Source of the DNA: Chloroflexota bacterium
Lineage (GTDB): Bacteria > Chloroflexota > Anaerolineae > J102
Assembly (NCBI GenBank): GCA_013151415.1
Contig: JAADII010000118.1
Span: 1-39,318, forward strand
Direction of reading: 5' to 3'
Length of the DNA: 39,318 nucleotides
Part shown: piece by piece, positions 10,249 to 18,121 of the stretch
Layout: each line of letters begins with the position of its first letter
How positions within the stretch are numbered: the first letter of the stretch is position 1
Translations under genes and position numbers: made by a program
The notes under the pieces: model-generated
Told to the model about the DNA's origin: nothing
Seen by the model: the letters and a program-made list of their open reading frames with translations, nothing else
The model's database searches: none

Positions 10249-11235
10249 TTATTCCGCCGTTTGTGCGGTCTCGCGAAATCGAAACAGGTCGCGAAAGCGC
10301 ATGTTCAGCGCTCTCAACCCCCACAGCGTGAGTGCGGACCATACGATAAGTTGAACGAAATAGAGCACAAGCGAATAGGGCAAGAGCGTTTCCAAATCGG
10401 CCAGGCCCAGGGCCAACATGGGCGCAATCTGAGAAACGTGGTAAATGCCAAACATGGCCGGCGCGGAAGGCGGGGTCAGGGCCAGAGCGCCCATCGCGAT
10501 GGTCATGCGGGTTTGGAGATCGACGTCCAAGGGCATGGCCAGCGCGATCATCAGGTGAAAAAGGTAGAAAAGCGACCACATGATCAGCGTCATGCCGGTG
10601 GCGAGCACCAGTTCTTTCATGCCGCCGCCATGAGCGAGGGCTTCTCTCACCATGTTGGTGATTTTCAAACGCCAGGCGTCTTTGATTCCTGGCGCGCGAC
10701 CAAGCAGCGCATCGAGGGCCGCCACCACCTGTTCGGAGAAACGCACGGCCAACAAGAAAAGCGCCAAAACGCCCACCGCGATCCCGCCGCTTTTGAGCAA
10801 CGCGCCGCTCGACACCTCGGCCTGCACGCCCAGCATGATGGCCAGAATAATGGTGGTCAGCCGCATAATCTGAGCGATCATGCGCTCGACCATGATGGCC
10901 GAAGCCGCCTGGGGAATCGTGGCCTCGGTGTTGAGACCGGTGATGATCGGTCGAATAGGCGCGTTGGGGATGGGCGACACCAGAGGCACGATGAAGCTGA
11001 CATGGGTGGCGTGAGCCAATCGCCTGAATCGGGGAATGCGCGCCAGCAAGTAATGCCAGCGCACATCAATGAGAAAAATGCCGGCAAACAAAAACCCGAC
11101 GCTCAGCAAAGCCAGCGTCGGGTCCATCCCGGCGATGATATCGCGCACTTCCTGGACATCCACCAGCCAAAGGGCCAGCAAGATGACCACAACCACCGCG
11201 ATGGCCAAACCAAGAGAGCGCTTCGACGCCATCAA
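10249..11235 (-). CDS. Flippase-like integral membrane protein (lysylphosphatidylglycerol synthase TM / UPF0104 family)
   Basis: 328 residues with about eight hydrophobic segments. The layout, with a first helix at about residues 8-25, the FLFAGIFLIDVRWHYLL segment, a central block around NAPIRPIITG and a C-terminal region GALALTPPSAPAMFGIYH, matches the membrane domain shared by MprF, AglD-like proteins and the UPF0104 family. In MprF this domain flips aminoacylated lipids; many stand-alone copies have no known cargo. The gene overlaps the upstream radical SAM/SPASM gene by 4 bp (ATGA), a strong sign of translational coupling, so its cargo may be a lipid or lipid-linked product modified by those enzymes. 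That last step is inference. Confidence 0.8.
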   Translation of the reverse strand: MMASKRSLGLAIAVVVVILLALWLVDVQEVRDIIAGMDPTLALLSVGFLFAGIFLIDVRWHYLLARIPRFRRLAHATHVSFIVPLVSPIPNAPIRPIITGLNTEATIPQAASAIMVERMIAQIMRLTTIILAIMLGVQAEVSSGALLKSGGIAVGVLALFLLAVRFSEQVVAALDALLGRAPGIKDAWRLKITNMVREALAHGGGMKELVLATGMTLIMWSLFYLFHLMIALAMPLDVDLQTRMTIAMGALALTPPSAPAMFGIYHVSQIAPMLALGLADLETLLPYSLVLYFVQLIVWSALTLWGLRALNMRFRDLFRFRETAQTAE

Positions 11236-12311
11236 CTCTTACCGTTGCCGTTGACGCGCACCGTTTTGCCGGCCGACTCGTCCTCCACAGGACGGTTGCC
11301 GTAAGATTCGAACAACCTTGGTCGCCACCAGGCCCATTCGGTGCAGGTGTTGCACGGCGTGACCTGGTCGTATTTACCCTCGATGTGCAGGCGGCGCAAT
11401 TCCTGCATTTTGGGTCCGTTCCAATTCTTCATCACGCGCACCACGCCATCGGGATCGATGACGTTGCCCAGGTCGAAATCAAGATTGAAATCGCGGTCGC
11501 ACATGGCGATGGACCCGTCCCAATAGATGTGCACATGATACCAGAGGTTGGGACAGGGAAAGCGTTCGGGCAACCGGCGATTGCCGTTGGGGTTGAGCGC
11601 GCTGATCTCCTCGATCTGGCCGCCCCAGGAATCGAAGGGCTTCACATGCACCAAATCCACGCCGGGCACATCTCTCCAATATTCGACGAAGGCCTCGGTT
11701 TCGTGTTTGGTGTGCTCCATTTCGATGATCTGCAGATTGACGAACGTTTCATACCCGCCGGCGTGCTTCATCTCGACGAAACGGCGGATATTCTCGTTGG
11801 TGCGTTCGTAATCTGCATTGACGCGCACGTTTTCGTAGGTTTCGGGGCGGATGCCATCCTGACAAAGATAAATGACATTGAGACCCGCATCCAGCAGGTT
11901 GCGGGCGCGATCTTCGGTGAGCAAGGTGGCGTTGGTGCTGATCTCGGCGCGCAAGCCCTTTTCACGACAATAGGCCACCATGTCGTAAATGCGCTTGTGC
12001 AGCAAAGGCTCGCCCCAGATGTGTAGCGTGGTGGCCTTGACATGAGGGGCCATCTCGTCCACGATCTGCTTGAACACGTCCCATTTCATATAGCCGTGGG
12101 CGCGGGTGATCTCCTTGCGGCCCGTGGGGCACATGATGCAGCCCAGGTTGCAGATGTTGGTGGACTCGATGTACATGCGGTCGGGCGGGGGCACATGTTT
12201 GGTTTGGCCGGTTTCATAGGCCAACCATTTCATCGGCCCCATGGCCCAACGGCGATAATATCGGGTTTTGTTGCGCAGTTTTTCTTGAAAAGTCAGCGGT
12301 CGAGTGGGCAT
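11232..12311 (-). CDS. Radical SAM / SPASM domain protein
   Basis: 359 residues. The radical SAM cluster ligands are C54, C58 and C61 (ICNLGCIMC), preceded by the YIESTNICN strand typical of MoaA-like members. A C-terminal SPASM-like region has C253, C271, C320 and C323 (FPCPNLW, IAMCDRDF, CNTC), enough to bind an auxiliary iron-sulfur cluster. SPASM proteins act on peptides, sulfatases and polysaccharide or lipid-linked precursors. The gene starts 40 bp after the end of the B12-type radical SAM gene at 12352-13824 and overlaps the flippase-like gene by 4 bp, so the three probably form one operon transcribed leftward. The substrate is unknown. Confidence 0.88.
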   Translation of the reverse strand: MPTRPLTFQEKLRNKTRYYRRWAMGPMKWLAYETGQTKHVPPPDRMYIESTNICNLGCIMCPTGRKEITRAHGYMKWDVFKQIVDEMAPHVKATTLHIWGEPLLHKRIYDMVAYCREKGLRAEISTNATLLTEDRARNLLDAGLNVIYLCQDGIRPETYENVRVNADYERTNENIRRFVEMKHAGGYETFVNLQIIEMEHTKHETEAFVEYWRDVPGVDLVHVKPFDSWGGQIEEISALNPNGNRRLPERFPCPNLWYHVHIYWDGSIAMCDRDFNLDFDLGNVIDPDGVVRVMKNWNGPKMQELRRLHIEGKYDQVTPCNTCTEWAWWRPRLFESYGNRPVEDESAGKTVRVNGNGKS

Positions 12312-12351
12312 AAGCGGTGCGTGTTGCGTAGATTGTCAGTCCGCGGCTTGA

Positions 12352-13824
12352 TCATCCCCAAGACGCGGCGCCGAAGAAAGCGTCCTTGGTGCGGCGGAAA
12401 TTGTCGAAAAGGCCCAGGCGGGTGAGCGCGCTGCCCACCTTGCGAATGGGCTTGACCTGCGCCGCGGTCCATAGCAGATCGCCTGCGGTTTCGCCGAAAC
12501 TCTTGCGATAAAGACGCCGTTTCTTGGCTTCCAGGAAGCGTTGGCGAGCCTTGATGGCCATCTGACTGAGCACCTCGTCGCTCACCTCCGACACGTTCAT
12601 GAAAGGCGCGATCTCCGAGGTGTAGCTGTTGTAATAATAGCTGCGGGTGAAGTCTGCATTGTATCGCGTTTCAGGGTGTTTGCGGATCAGTTCGTTCCAG
12701 AGCTGCGTGCCGGGCATGGGCGTGGCGATTGAGAACATGGCCTCGCTCAAATCCAGGCTGGCCGCGAACTCGATGGTCTCTTCCATGGTTTCTTCGGTGT
12801 CGCCGGGCAAGCCGAGAATGAAGTAGCCCTTGCTGTGGATGCCGGCTTCCTCGGTCCAGCGCACCGCGTCGCGCACCTGGCTCAGGCGAATGTGCTTGGC
12901 CGTGCGCTTGAGCACTTCTTCGTTGCCGCTCTCGATGCCATAATGAATTTGGCGGCAGCCGGCTTTGTACATCTTTTGCAACAGATCGGGCGTGACCCGA
13001 TCCACCCGCGCCAGGCAACGCCAGCGGATGTCCATCTTCCGTTCGATGAAATGGTCCAGAATTTTGTCCAGACGCCGCACGTCGATGGTGAACAGGTCGT
13101 CGATGAAATAAAAATTACGCACGCCGTAAGCGTCGATGATATGCTGCAACTCGTCGGCGATGTTTTCGGGGCTGCGTTGGCGGTAGGTGCGGCCCACGAT
13201 GCCCTTGAAGCAGAAGGAGCAATTGTAGGGGCAGCCACGACTGCTTAGCACCGTGATCATGGGTTCGCCGTTGGGCGCGTAGAGCGGATATTGACCCAGA
13301 TCGAAGAGATGACGAGCGGGATAGGGCAGCGCGTCCAGGTCTTTGATGAGCGCGCGCTCGCCGCCGCTCATAATTCGACCATCCTCTTTGTACCACAACC
13401 CCTTGATGCTCCCCCAATTGTCGGCGCGGTTCTCCAGGGCTTGCAAGAAATCTCGAAAAACCTCTTCACCTTCGCCAAAGATGAGAAAGTCGAGGTGGGG
13501 ATTCTCCAGCGTGTCGTAGGGCAACGAGGTCGCGTGAGGGCCGCCAATGACGGTGGGAACGCCAAGCTGGTCTTTCACCATCTCCGCGGTGATTTCCACA
13601 CTGGCGTAACTGGTGGTCATGGAGGTGAACGCGACCAAATCGGGCTTGTAATCCACTACATCCGCCACTTCCTCTTCCAAAGGGCGGTTGGGGCGCAAGC
13701 CAAAGTCGAATATGTGACATTCATGCCCGTCTTGCTCGGCCACCGCGGCCAGATAGCCCAACCCCAGCGAGGGATATGCATTCACCATCTCATTCCATTT
13801 GGGGCCGATGAAAGCAATACGCAT
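12352..13824 (-). CDS. B12-binding-type radical SAM protein, first gene of a leftward operon
   Basis: 490 residues. The start is fixed by a strong AGGAGG (complement at 13831-13836) six bases before the ATG, and TATAAT (complement at 13854-13859) is a possible -10 box just upstream. Residues 1-140 form the Rossmann-like cobalamin-type domain (LGLGYLAAVAE, PTVIGGPHAT, FLIFGEGEE). The radical SAM cluster ligands are C198, C202 and C205 in SRGCPYNCSFC, followed by FYFIDDLF, IHYGIESGNEE and GYFILGLPGDTEET. The family contains BchE, hopanoid-modifying enzymes and RNA- or antibiotic-modifying methylases; none can be singled out from motifs alone. It leads an apparent operon with a SPASM protein and a flippase-like protein. 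Confidence 0.9.
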   Translation of the reverse strand: MRIAFIGPKWNEMVNAYPSLGLGYLAAVAEQDGHECHIFDFGLRPNRPLEEEVADVVDYKPDLVAFTSMTTSYASVEITAEMVKDQLGVPTVIGGPHATSLPYDTLENPHLDFLIFGEGEEVFRDFLQALENRADNWGSIKGLWYKEDGRIMSGGERALIKDLDALPYPARHLFDLGQYPLYAPNGEPMITVLSSRGCPYNCSFCFKGIVGRTYRQRSPENIADELQHIIDAYGVRNFYFIDDLFTIDVRRLDKILDHFIERKMDIRWRCLARVDRVTPDLLQKMYKAGCRQIHYGIESGNEEVLKRTAKHIRLSQVRDAVRWTEEAGIHSKGYFILGLPGDTEETMEETIEFAASLDLSEAMFSIATPMPGTQLWNELIRKHPETRYNADFTRSYYYNSYTSEIAPFMNVSEVSDEVLSQMAIKARQRFLEAKKRRLYRKSFGETAGDLLWTAAQVKPIRKVGSALTRLGLFDNFRRTKDAFFGAASWG

Positions 13825-13910
13825 GGAATTCCTCCTGAATGGGTTTTCAATCCATTATATCACGCGCGGATGAAAAGCGGATGAACAAGGCGGCCGCCAT
13901 CCATGACAAA

Positions 13911-13936
13911 GCTGTCAGACGCGGGCGTCTGATAGC
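13911..13936 (-). terminator. Hairpin terminator after the radical SAM gene at 13955
   Basis: An 11-bp stem (GCTGTCAGACG against CGTCTGATAGC, one G-U pair) with a CGGG loop lies 18 bp beyond the stop of the leftward gene ending at 13955. On the transcribed strand it is followed by TTTGT, a weak U tract. It separates that gene from the next leftward promoter. Confidence 0.5.
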
Positions 13937-13954
13937 CATCGCCTCATAATCGAG

Positions 13955-15457
13955 TTAGCTCAACGCTTCGGCCTCGATCTTCTTGCGTAGACCGGTCTTT
14001 TCCGCCTTGGGTATGAAGGTTCGCGCGGCAATGCGCAGGTTGCGCGGCAAATTCAGCCAGAAATCCTTGGTCTTGATGCGGCGAATAACGGGCGAAGGGC
14101 GAAGATAAAACTGACGATAAGCCCTGCGATACATCTCTTCGACTAACTCGGCCGTCATTTCACCCATTTCATACCGGGCCTTTTGCTCGAAAAACACATA
14201 GTCCTCCCAGTCCTGAATCAAAAGCCGGCCATGCCGCTTCACCTGCTCATACACTTTCGTGCCCGGATAAGGCGTCATCATGCTGAAATTGGCGATGAAC
14301 GGGTCCAACTCAATGGCGAAATTGATGGTGTCTTGCATGGTCTCGCGCGTTTCGCCGGGCAACCCGATGATGAAGAAGCCGATGGTTTCCAATCCCACCT
14401 CTTTGCACACTTTGAACGCGCGACGAATCGTGTCGAGATCGATGTTCTTGTCGATGGAGCGGAGGATTTCGGGATTGCCGGTCTCCACGCCGAAAGCCGT
14501 GCGTCGCAATCCGGCCTGCTTGAGCTTGCTCATCAACTCATAATCGGCCAGGTTGGCGCGAATGCCATTGACGAATATCCAGGGCACATGATTGAGATTA
14601 TTGGCGATGAGCAGATCGGCCAATTCGTGAAGACGTTTCTTGCGGATGTTGGCGCTGTCGTCCAACACGCCGATCTCTTCCGCGCCCAGGTCCACCACCA
14701 GATGTCGCCACTCTTCCAGCACGTTTTCGGCCGTGCGGCTGCGCCACTTGATGGGCATGATGGATTGCGAACAGAACGTGCAGCGATAGGGGCAACCGCG
14801 GCTGGTGAGAATGCTGAAGCTTTTGGAGCCATCCACCGCGTCCGTAGCCGGTTGCAGATTGGTGTAGCGCTCCATCTTGAAGAGATGATATGCAGGCCAG
14901 GGCAGGCTATCCAGGTCGGCAATGGCGGGCCGGTCGAGATTGCGGTGCAGCTCGCCATCCGAAGTCTTATAAGTGATGCCCAGCACATCATCCCACACGC
15001 CCTTGGCCGGATCCATGAGCGCCTTGGTCGAGTAGTCTTCCTGATCCCGCATGAAGTCCTCGATGCGCTCGCATATCTCGATCCATGTTTCCTCACCCTC
15101 CCCGCGCACAACGATATCGACATTGGGGTTTTGGGCCGACTCGAAGTCGAGATTCTCGCTCACCACGCTGGGGTGCGGCCCGCCAATGACGATGGGAACA
15201 TCATGCACGGCCTTGATCTGCGCGGCGTGTCGCCAGGCTTGCTTCACCTGAGGCGTGTTGGCCGTAATGCCCACCACATGGGGCCGATACTCGCGGACGA
15301 ATTCATCCAGCGGTTGGTCTTCGACATCGGCGTCGAAAACCCGCACTTCGTCACCGCGCCGTTCGGATACGGCCCCCAAATAGGCCAAACCCAGATGCGG
15401 GGAGGTGCGGGTGTCAATAGGAAGACGAAAACGAGGATTGATTAATAAAACGCGCAT
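13955..15457 (-). CDS. B12-binding-type radical SAM protein
   Basis: 500 residues from the ATG with complement at 15455-15457. GAGAGGT (complement at 15464-15470) is a good ribosome-binding site, and the longer frame upstream lies across the promoter, so it is not coding. The N-terminal 140 residues are the cobalamin-type Rossmann domain (SPHLGLAYLGAV, VVGITANTP, IVIGGPHPSV, IVVRGEGEE). The cluster ligands are C222, C226 and C229 in SRGCPYRCTFC. Later motifs VLDDSANIRK, TAFGVETGNPE and IGFFIIGLPGETRET are standard for this superfamily. It is clearly paralogous to the gene at 12352-13824, sharing the order and spacing of all motifs. It has its own strong promoter with a palindromic site upstream, unlike its neighbours. 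The substrate is unknown. Confidence 0.9.
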   Translation of the reverse strand: MRVLLINPRFRLPIDTRTSPHLGLAYLGAVSERRGDEVRVFDADVEDQPLDEFVREYRPHVVGITANTPQVKQAWRHAAQIKAVHDVPIVIGGPHPSVVSENLDFESAQNPNVDIVVRGEGEETWIEICERIEDFMRDQEDYSTKALMDPAKGVWDDVLGITYKTSDGELHRNLDRPAIADLDSLPWPAYHLFKMERYTNLQPATDAVDGSKSFSILTSRGCPYRCTFCSQSIMPIKWRSRTAENVLEEWRHLVVDLGAEEIGVLDDSANIRKKRLHELADLLIANNLNHVPWIFVNGIRANLADYELMSKLKQAGLRRTAFGVETGNPEILRSIDKNIDLDTIRRAFKVCKEVGLETIGFFIIGLPGETRETMQDTINFAIELDPFIANFSMMTPYPGTKVYEQVKRHGRLLIQDWEDYVFFEQKARYEMGEMTAELVEEMYRRAYRQFYLRPSPVIRRIKTKDFWLNLPRNLRIAARTFIPKAEKTGLRKKIEAEALS

Positions 15458-15561
15458 GGCGTGACCTCTCGAAGGGATGGGTGCGATTGATGCAAACTCA
15501 AGCTCGGGCGCAGCGGCTGGCAAACAAAGCGCAAGCCGCGCAATACGCGACCGGTTGAGGG

Positions 15562-15590
15562 ATTATACGAGGTCGATGGAAGGATGTCAA
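15562..15590 (-). promoter_or_regulatory. Consensus sigma70-type promoter of the radical SAM gene at 13955-15457
   Basis: On the - strand TTGACA (complement at 15585-15590) and TATAAT (complement at 15562-15567) are both perfect consensus hexamers separated by exactly 17 bp. The start point would be near 15555, leaving a leader of about 98 bases. This is the strongest promoter match in the window. Confidence 0.8.
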
Positions 15591-15592
15591 GT

Positions 15593-15616
15593 TTTTTATG
15601 AAAGATTTCATAAAAA
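15593..15616. promoter_or_regulatory. Perfect 11-bp inverted repeat (candidate operator) next to the -35 box
   Basis: The arm TTTTTATGAAA (15593-15603) and its exact reverse complement TTTCATAAAAA (15606-15616) are separated by GA. The palindrome ends two bases upstream of the -35 hexamer of the leftward promoter, a usual position for an activator site or for a repressor that blocks polymerase. The factor is unknown. The core GAAA-n2-TTTC is not a recognised CRP/FNR site. Confidence 0.7.
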
Positions 15617-15659
15617 TTATCGGAGCGGGCCAATGACGCCATCAGCCCGCCCCGCCCGT

Positions 15660-16979
15660 TCAGCTCCAATTTTCCAATTTCTCCTTCACACTCGCCACAA
15701 ACGCGTCCGCGGTCGCGCCGTCGAGCACGCGGTGATCGAAGCTGAAGCTAAGATAGACGATGGGTCGGATGACGATGGCGTCGTCTGCGTCGGGCAGGAG
15801 CGCGTGGCCGCGGCTGACCACCACCGGCGCTTTGTGAATTTTGCCCACGCCCAGGATGCCGGTCTGGGGCTGGTTGATGATGGGCGTGGCGAAAAGACTG
15901 CCGCTGACGCCATGATTGGTGAGGGTGAATGTGCCGCCCTGAAGCTCATCCGGCTTGAGCTTGCCGGCCCGGCCGCGTTGCGCCAGGTCGTTCACCGCGC
16001 GGGCCAGGCCCAGCAGGTTGAGCGAGTCGGCCTGCTTGATCACGGGCACGATGAGACCATCGTCGATGGCCACGGCCATGCCCACATTGATGTCGCGGTG
16101 CAAGACGATGCCCTCCTCGCTCCAAGAGCTGTTGGCGTAGGGATGTTTCTTGAGCGCGGCCACGATCGCGGCGATGAAATAGGGCGTGAAAGTGAGCGTG
16201 ACGCCGTCGCGCGCGAACGAATCGCGTTTGGCGTAGAGATGACGCACCACGGCCGTCATATCGCAATCGAAGACCGTGGTCACATGGGGCGATGTGCGCT
16301 TGGATTGCACCATGTGTTCGGCGATGAGACGGCGCATGCGGCTGAGAGGAGCCACGCGATCGCCTTCCTGAAGCGCGGTCGCCGCGGGAGCGCGCGCCGT
16401 CGCAGGTTCGGTTGGGGTCAGTGGCGGCGTGGGCTTGAAGAGTTCGCCCGTGCCGGGCTGCTCCCAGGGAGCGAGCGCGGGTTCGGCCGCGGCCTCTTTC
16501 TCTCGTTGCTCGATATAGGCCAGCACATCCTTCTTGCGGATGCGACCCTTTAGCCCCGTGCCCTTCACTTTGCTGAGATCGACGTTGTGCTCGGCCGCGA
16601 GTTTGGCCACCACCGGGCTGATGAAGCCCAGATCGCTCGGCGCCTCGGCTGCGGCCGGTTTGGCCTCGGCCGCGGTCTGGCCGTCGCCGCTTGGGGTCGC
16701 GGGCGCGGCTTCGGTTGTGGGGCCTTCGGGCAAGGCTTCGCCCGGTTCGCCGATGGCCGCGATGAGGGTTCCCACCTGCACGGTCTCCCCTTCGGCCACA
16801 TAGATTTTCAGCAATACGCCGTCCGCGGGGCTGGGCACTTCAGTGTCCACTTTGTCGGTGGCCACTTCCAGCAGCGGATCGTATTTCTTGACCGGCTCGC
16901 CTTCTTTCACGAGCCATTTGGTGATGGTTCCTTCCACCACCGATTCGCCCAACTGGGGCATGGTGACTTGGGTTGGCAT
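15660..16979 (-). CDS. 2-oxoacid dehydrogenase E2, dihydrolipoyl acyltransferase
   Basis: 439 residues from the ATG with complement at 16977-16979; the protein then begins with the standard MPTQVTMPQLGES. One lipoyl domain (about 1-80) carries the lipoylated lysine K43 in ATDKVDTE. An Ala/Pro/Glu linker leads to the E1/E3-binding domain at about 117-157 (SPVVAKLAAEH to LKGRIRKKDVLAYI), and a second linker to the catalytic acyltransferase domain. The catalytic HxxxDG motif is H416 and D420 in FDHRVLDGATAD. It transfers the acyl group made by E1 to coenzyme A. It is third in a leftward set after E1 alpha and E1 beta, with a 155-bp gap. Whether the substrate is pyruvate, a branched-chain 2-oxoacid or 2-oxoglutarate is open; two-subunit E1 favours the first two. 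Confidence 0.93.
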   Translation of the reverse strand: MPTQVTMPQLGESVVEGTITKWLVKEGEPVKKYDPLLEVATDKVDTEVPSPADGVLLKIYVAEGETVQVGTLIAAIGEPGEALPEGPTTEAAPATPSGDGQTAAEAKPAAAEAPSDLGFISPVVAKLAAEHNVDLSKVKGTGLKGRIRKKDVLAYIEQREKEAAAEPALAPWEQPGTGELFKPTPPLTPTEPATARAPAATALQEGDRVAPLSRMRRLIAEHMVQSKRTSPHVTTVFDCDMTAVVRHLYAKRDSFARDGVTLTFTPYFIAAIVAALKKHPYANSSWSEEGIVLHRDINVGMAVAIDDGLIVPVIKQADSLNLLGLARAVNDLAQRGRAGKLKPDELQGGTFTLTNHGVSGSLFATPIINQPQTGILGVGKIHKAPVVVSRGHALLPDADDAIVIRPIVYLSFSFDHRVLDGATADAFVASVKEKLENWS

Positions 16980-17067
16980 GGTAAGCGTCCTTCGTATGGA
17001 GTAATGCCGCAAAAGGCCTGTGTTGTTTTTAAATACAATCCGACGGCGGGCGAGCCCGCTTCGAAAG

Positions 17068-17128
17068 GACGATGGGACCATAGGACGAAGAGACCATCCA
17101 TGAGCCTGAGCCCCCTCGTCCCATCGTC
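17068..17128. repeat. 11-bp inverted repeat in the E1 beta - E2 gap
   Basis: GACGATGGGAC (17068-17078) and its exact reverse complement GTCCCATCGTC (17118-17128) flank 39 bp. The pair could form a stem in the mRNA between the E1 beta stop and the E2 start and so adjust the E1:E2 ratio by RNA processing or partial termination. This is inference. Confidence 0.6.
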
Positions 17129-17134
17129 TATTTT

Positions 17135-18118
17135 TCAATACGCGGCCAATTCGCGCATGGCCGCGGCGATCTTGTGAGGATTGAGCATGAACGCATCCTG
17201 CAAGGGATGGCTAAAGGGCATGGCCGGAACATCGGGCGGGGCCAGCCGCGTGACGGGGCCGTCGAGATACTCGAACGCCTCTTGCGCGATAATGGCCGCG
17301 ATCTCACCGCCGATGCCGCCCGTGAGATTGTCTTCATGCACGATGAGGGCCTTGCCGGTCTTGCGCACGCTGTTCAGGATGGTTTCTTTGTCCAGTGGTT
17401 TCAGCGTGCGCAGATCGATGACCTCCGCGTCGACGCCCTCGGCCGCGACCATCTCCGCGGCCTTGAGCGAATCGTGCATGGCCAGGCCATAGGTGATGAT
17501 ACTCAAATCCCGCCCGGTTCGTCGAATCGCGGCCTTGCCGATGGGCACGACATAATCATGTTCGGGCACTTCGCCCTTGATCAGACGATAGGTCTTCTTG
17601 TGCTCGAAGAACAGCACCGGATCATCCACCTGCAACGCGGCCCGCAACAACCCTTTGATGTCGTAAGGCGTGACCGGCGCGACCACATAGAGGCCGGGAA
17701 TGTGCGCGAAAAAGGCTTCCACCGACTGCGAATGATACAATCCGCCCGAGATGCCGCCGCCATAGGGCGCGCGAATCACCAGGGGGACGGTCCAATCGCT
17801 TTGGGTGCGATAACGCATACGCGCGGCCTCGCTGAGAATTTGATTGAACGCGGGGAAGATGAAATCCGCGAACTGGATTTCCACGATGGGCCGCAGACCG
17901 TTCATGGCCATGCCGATGCCGGTGGCCACGATGGAGAGCTCGGCCAGGGGCGTATCGATGACTCGATCCTCGCCGAATTCCTCATACAGGCCCATGGTCG
18001 CGCGGAACACGCCCCCGCGCGGGCCTACATCCTCGCCTGTGATGATGATGCGCTCATCGCGGCGCATCTCCTGGCGCATGGTTTCGCGTAAGGCTTCGAT
18101 ATTGCTCATGATGGCCAT
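17135..18118 (-). CDS. 2-oxoacid dehydrogenase E1 component, beta subunit
   Basis: 327 residues, the usual length. Motifs of the beta subunit are complete: ITGEDVGPRGGVFRAT, DTPLAELSIVATGIGMA, EIQFADFIFPAFNQI, IRAPYGGGISGGLYHSQS, VVAPVTPYDIKGLL and HEDNLTGGIGGEIAA. With E1 alpha it forms the thiamine-diphosphate-dependent decarboxylase that loads the lipoyl arm of E2. The gene begins three bases after the alpha stop, implying translational coupling. A second ATG three codons in (MSNIEALRE) is an equally possible start. Confidence 0.93.
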   Translation of the reverse strand: MAIMSNIEALRETMRQEMRRDERIIITGEDVGPRGGVFRATMGLYEEFGEDRVIDTPLAELSIVATGIGMAMNGLRPIVEIQFADFIFPAFNQILSEAARMRYRTQSDWTVPLVIRAPYGGGISGGLYHSQSVEAFFAHIPGLYVVAPVTPYDIKGLLRAALQVDDPVLFFEHKKTYRLIKGEVPEHDYVVPIGKAAIRRTGRDLSIITYGLAMHDSLKAAEMVAAEGVDAEVIDLRTLKPLDKETILNSVRKTGKALIVHEDNLTGGIGGEIAAIIAQEAFEYLDGPVTRLAPPDVPAMPFSHPLQDAFMLNPHKIAAAMRELAAY

Positions 18119-18121
18119 GAT

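Noticed and set aside
10261-11304. Open frame of 347 codons opposite the flippase-like gene
   Set aside because: Composition is rich in Gln, His, Gly and Arg without hydrophobic pattern or motifs; the - strand frame has clear membrane helices.
14183-15445. Long open frame of 420 codons on the + strand opposite the radical SAM gene
   Set aside because: It is antisense to a clearly conserved gene, has a His/Gln-rich composition with no motif, and exists because of the GC-rich codon bias. The same applies to long antisense frames opposite the E1 and E2 genes, glgC and hutI.
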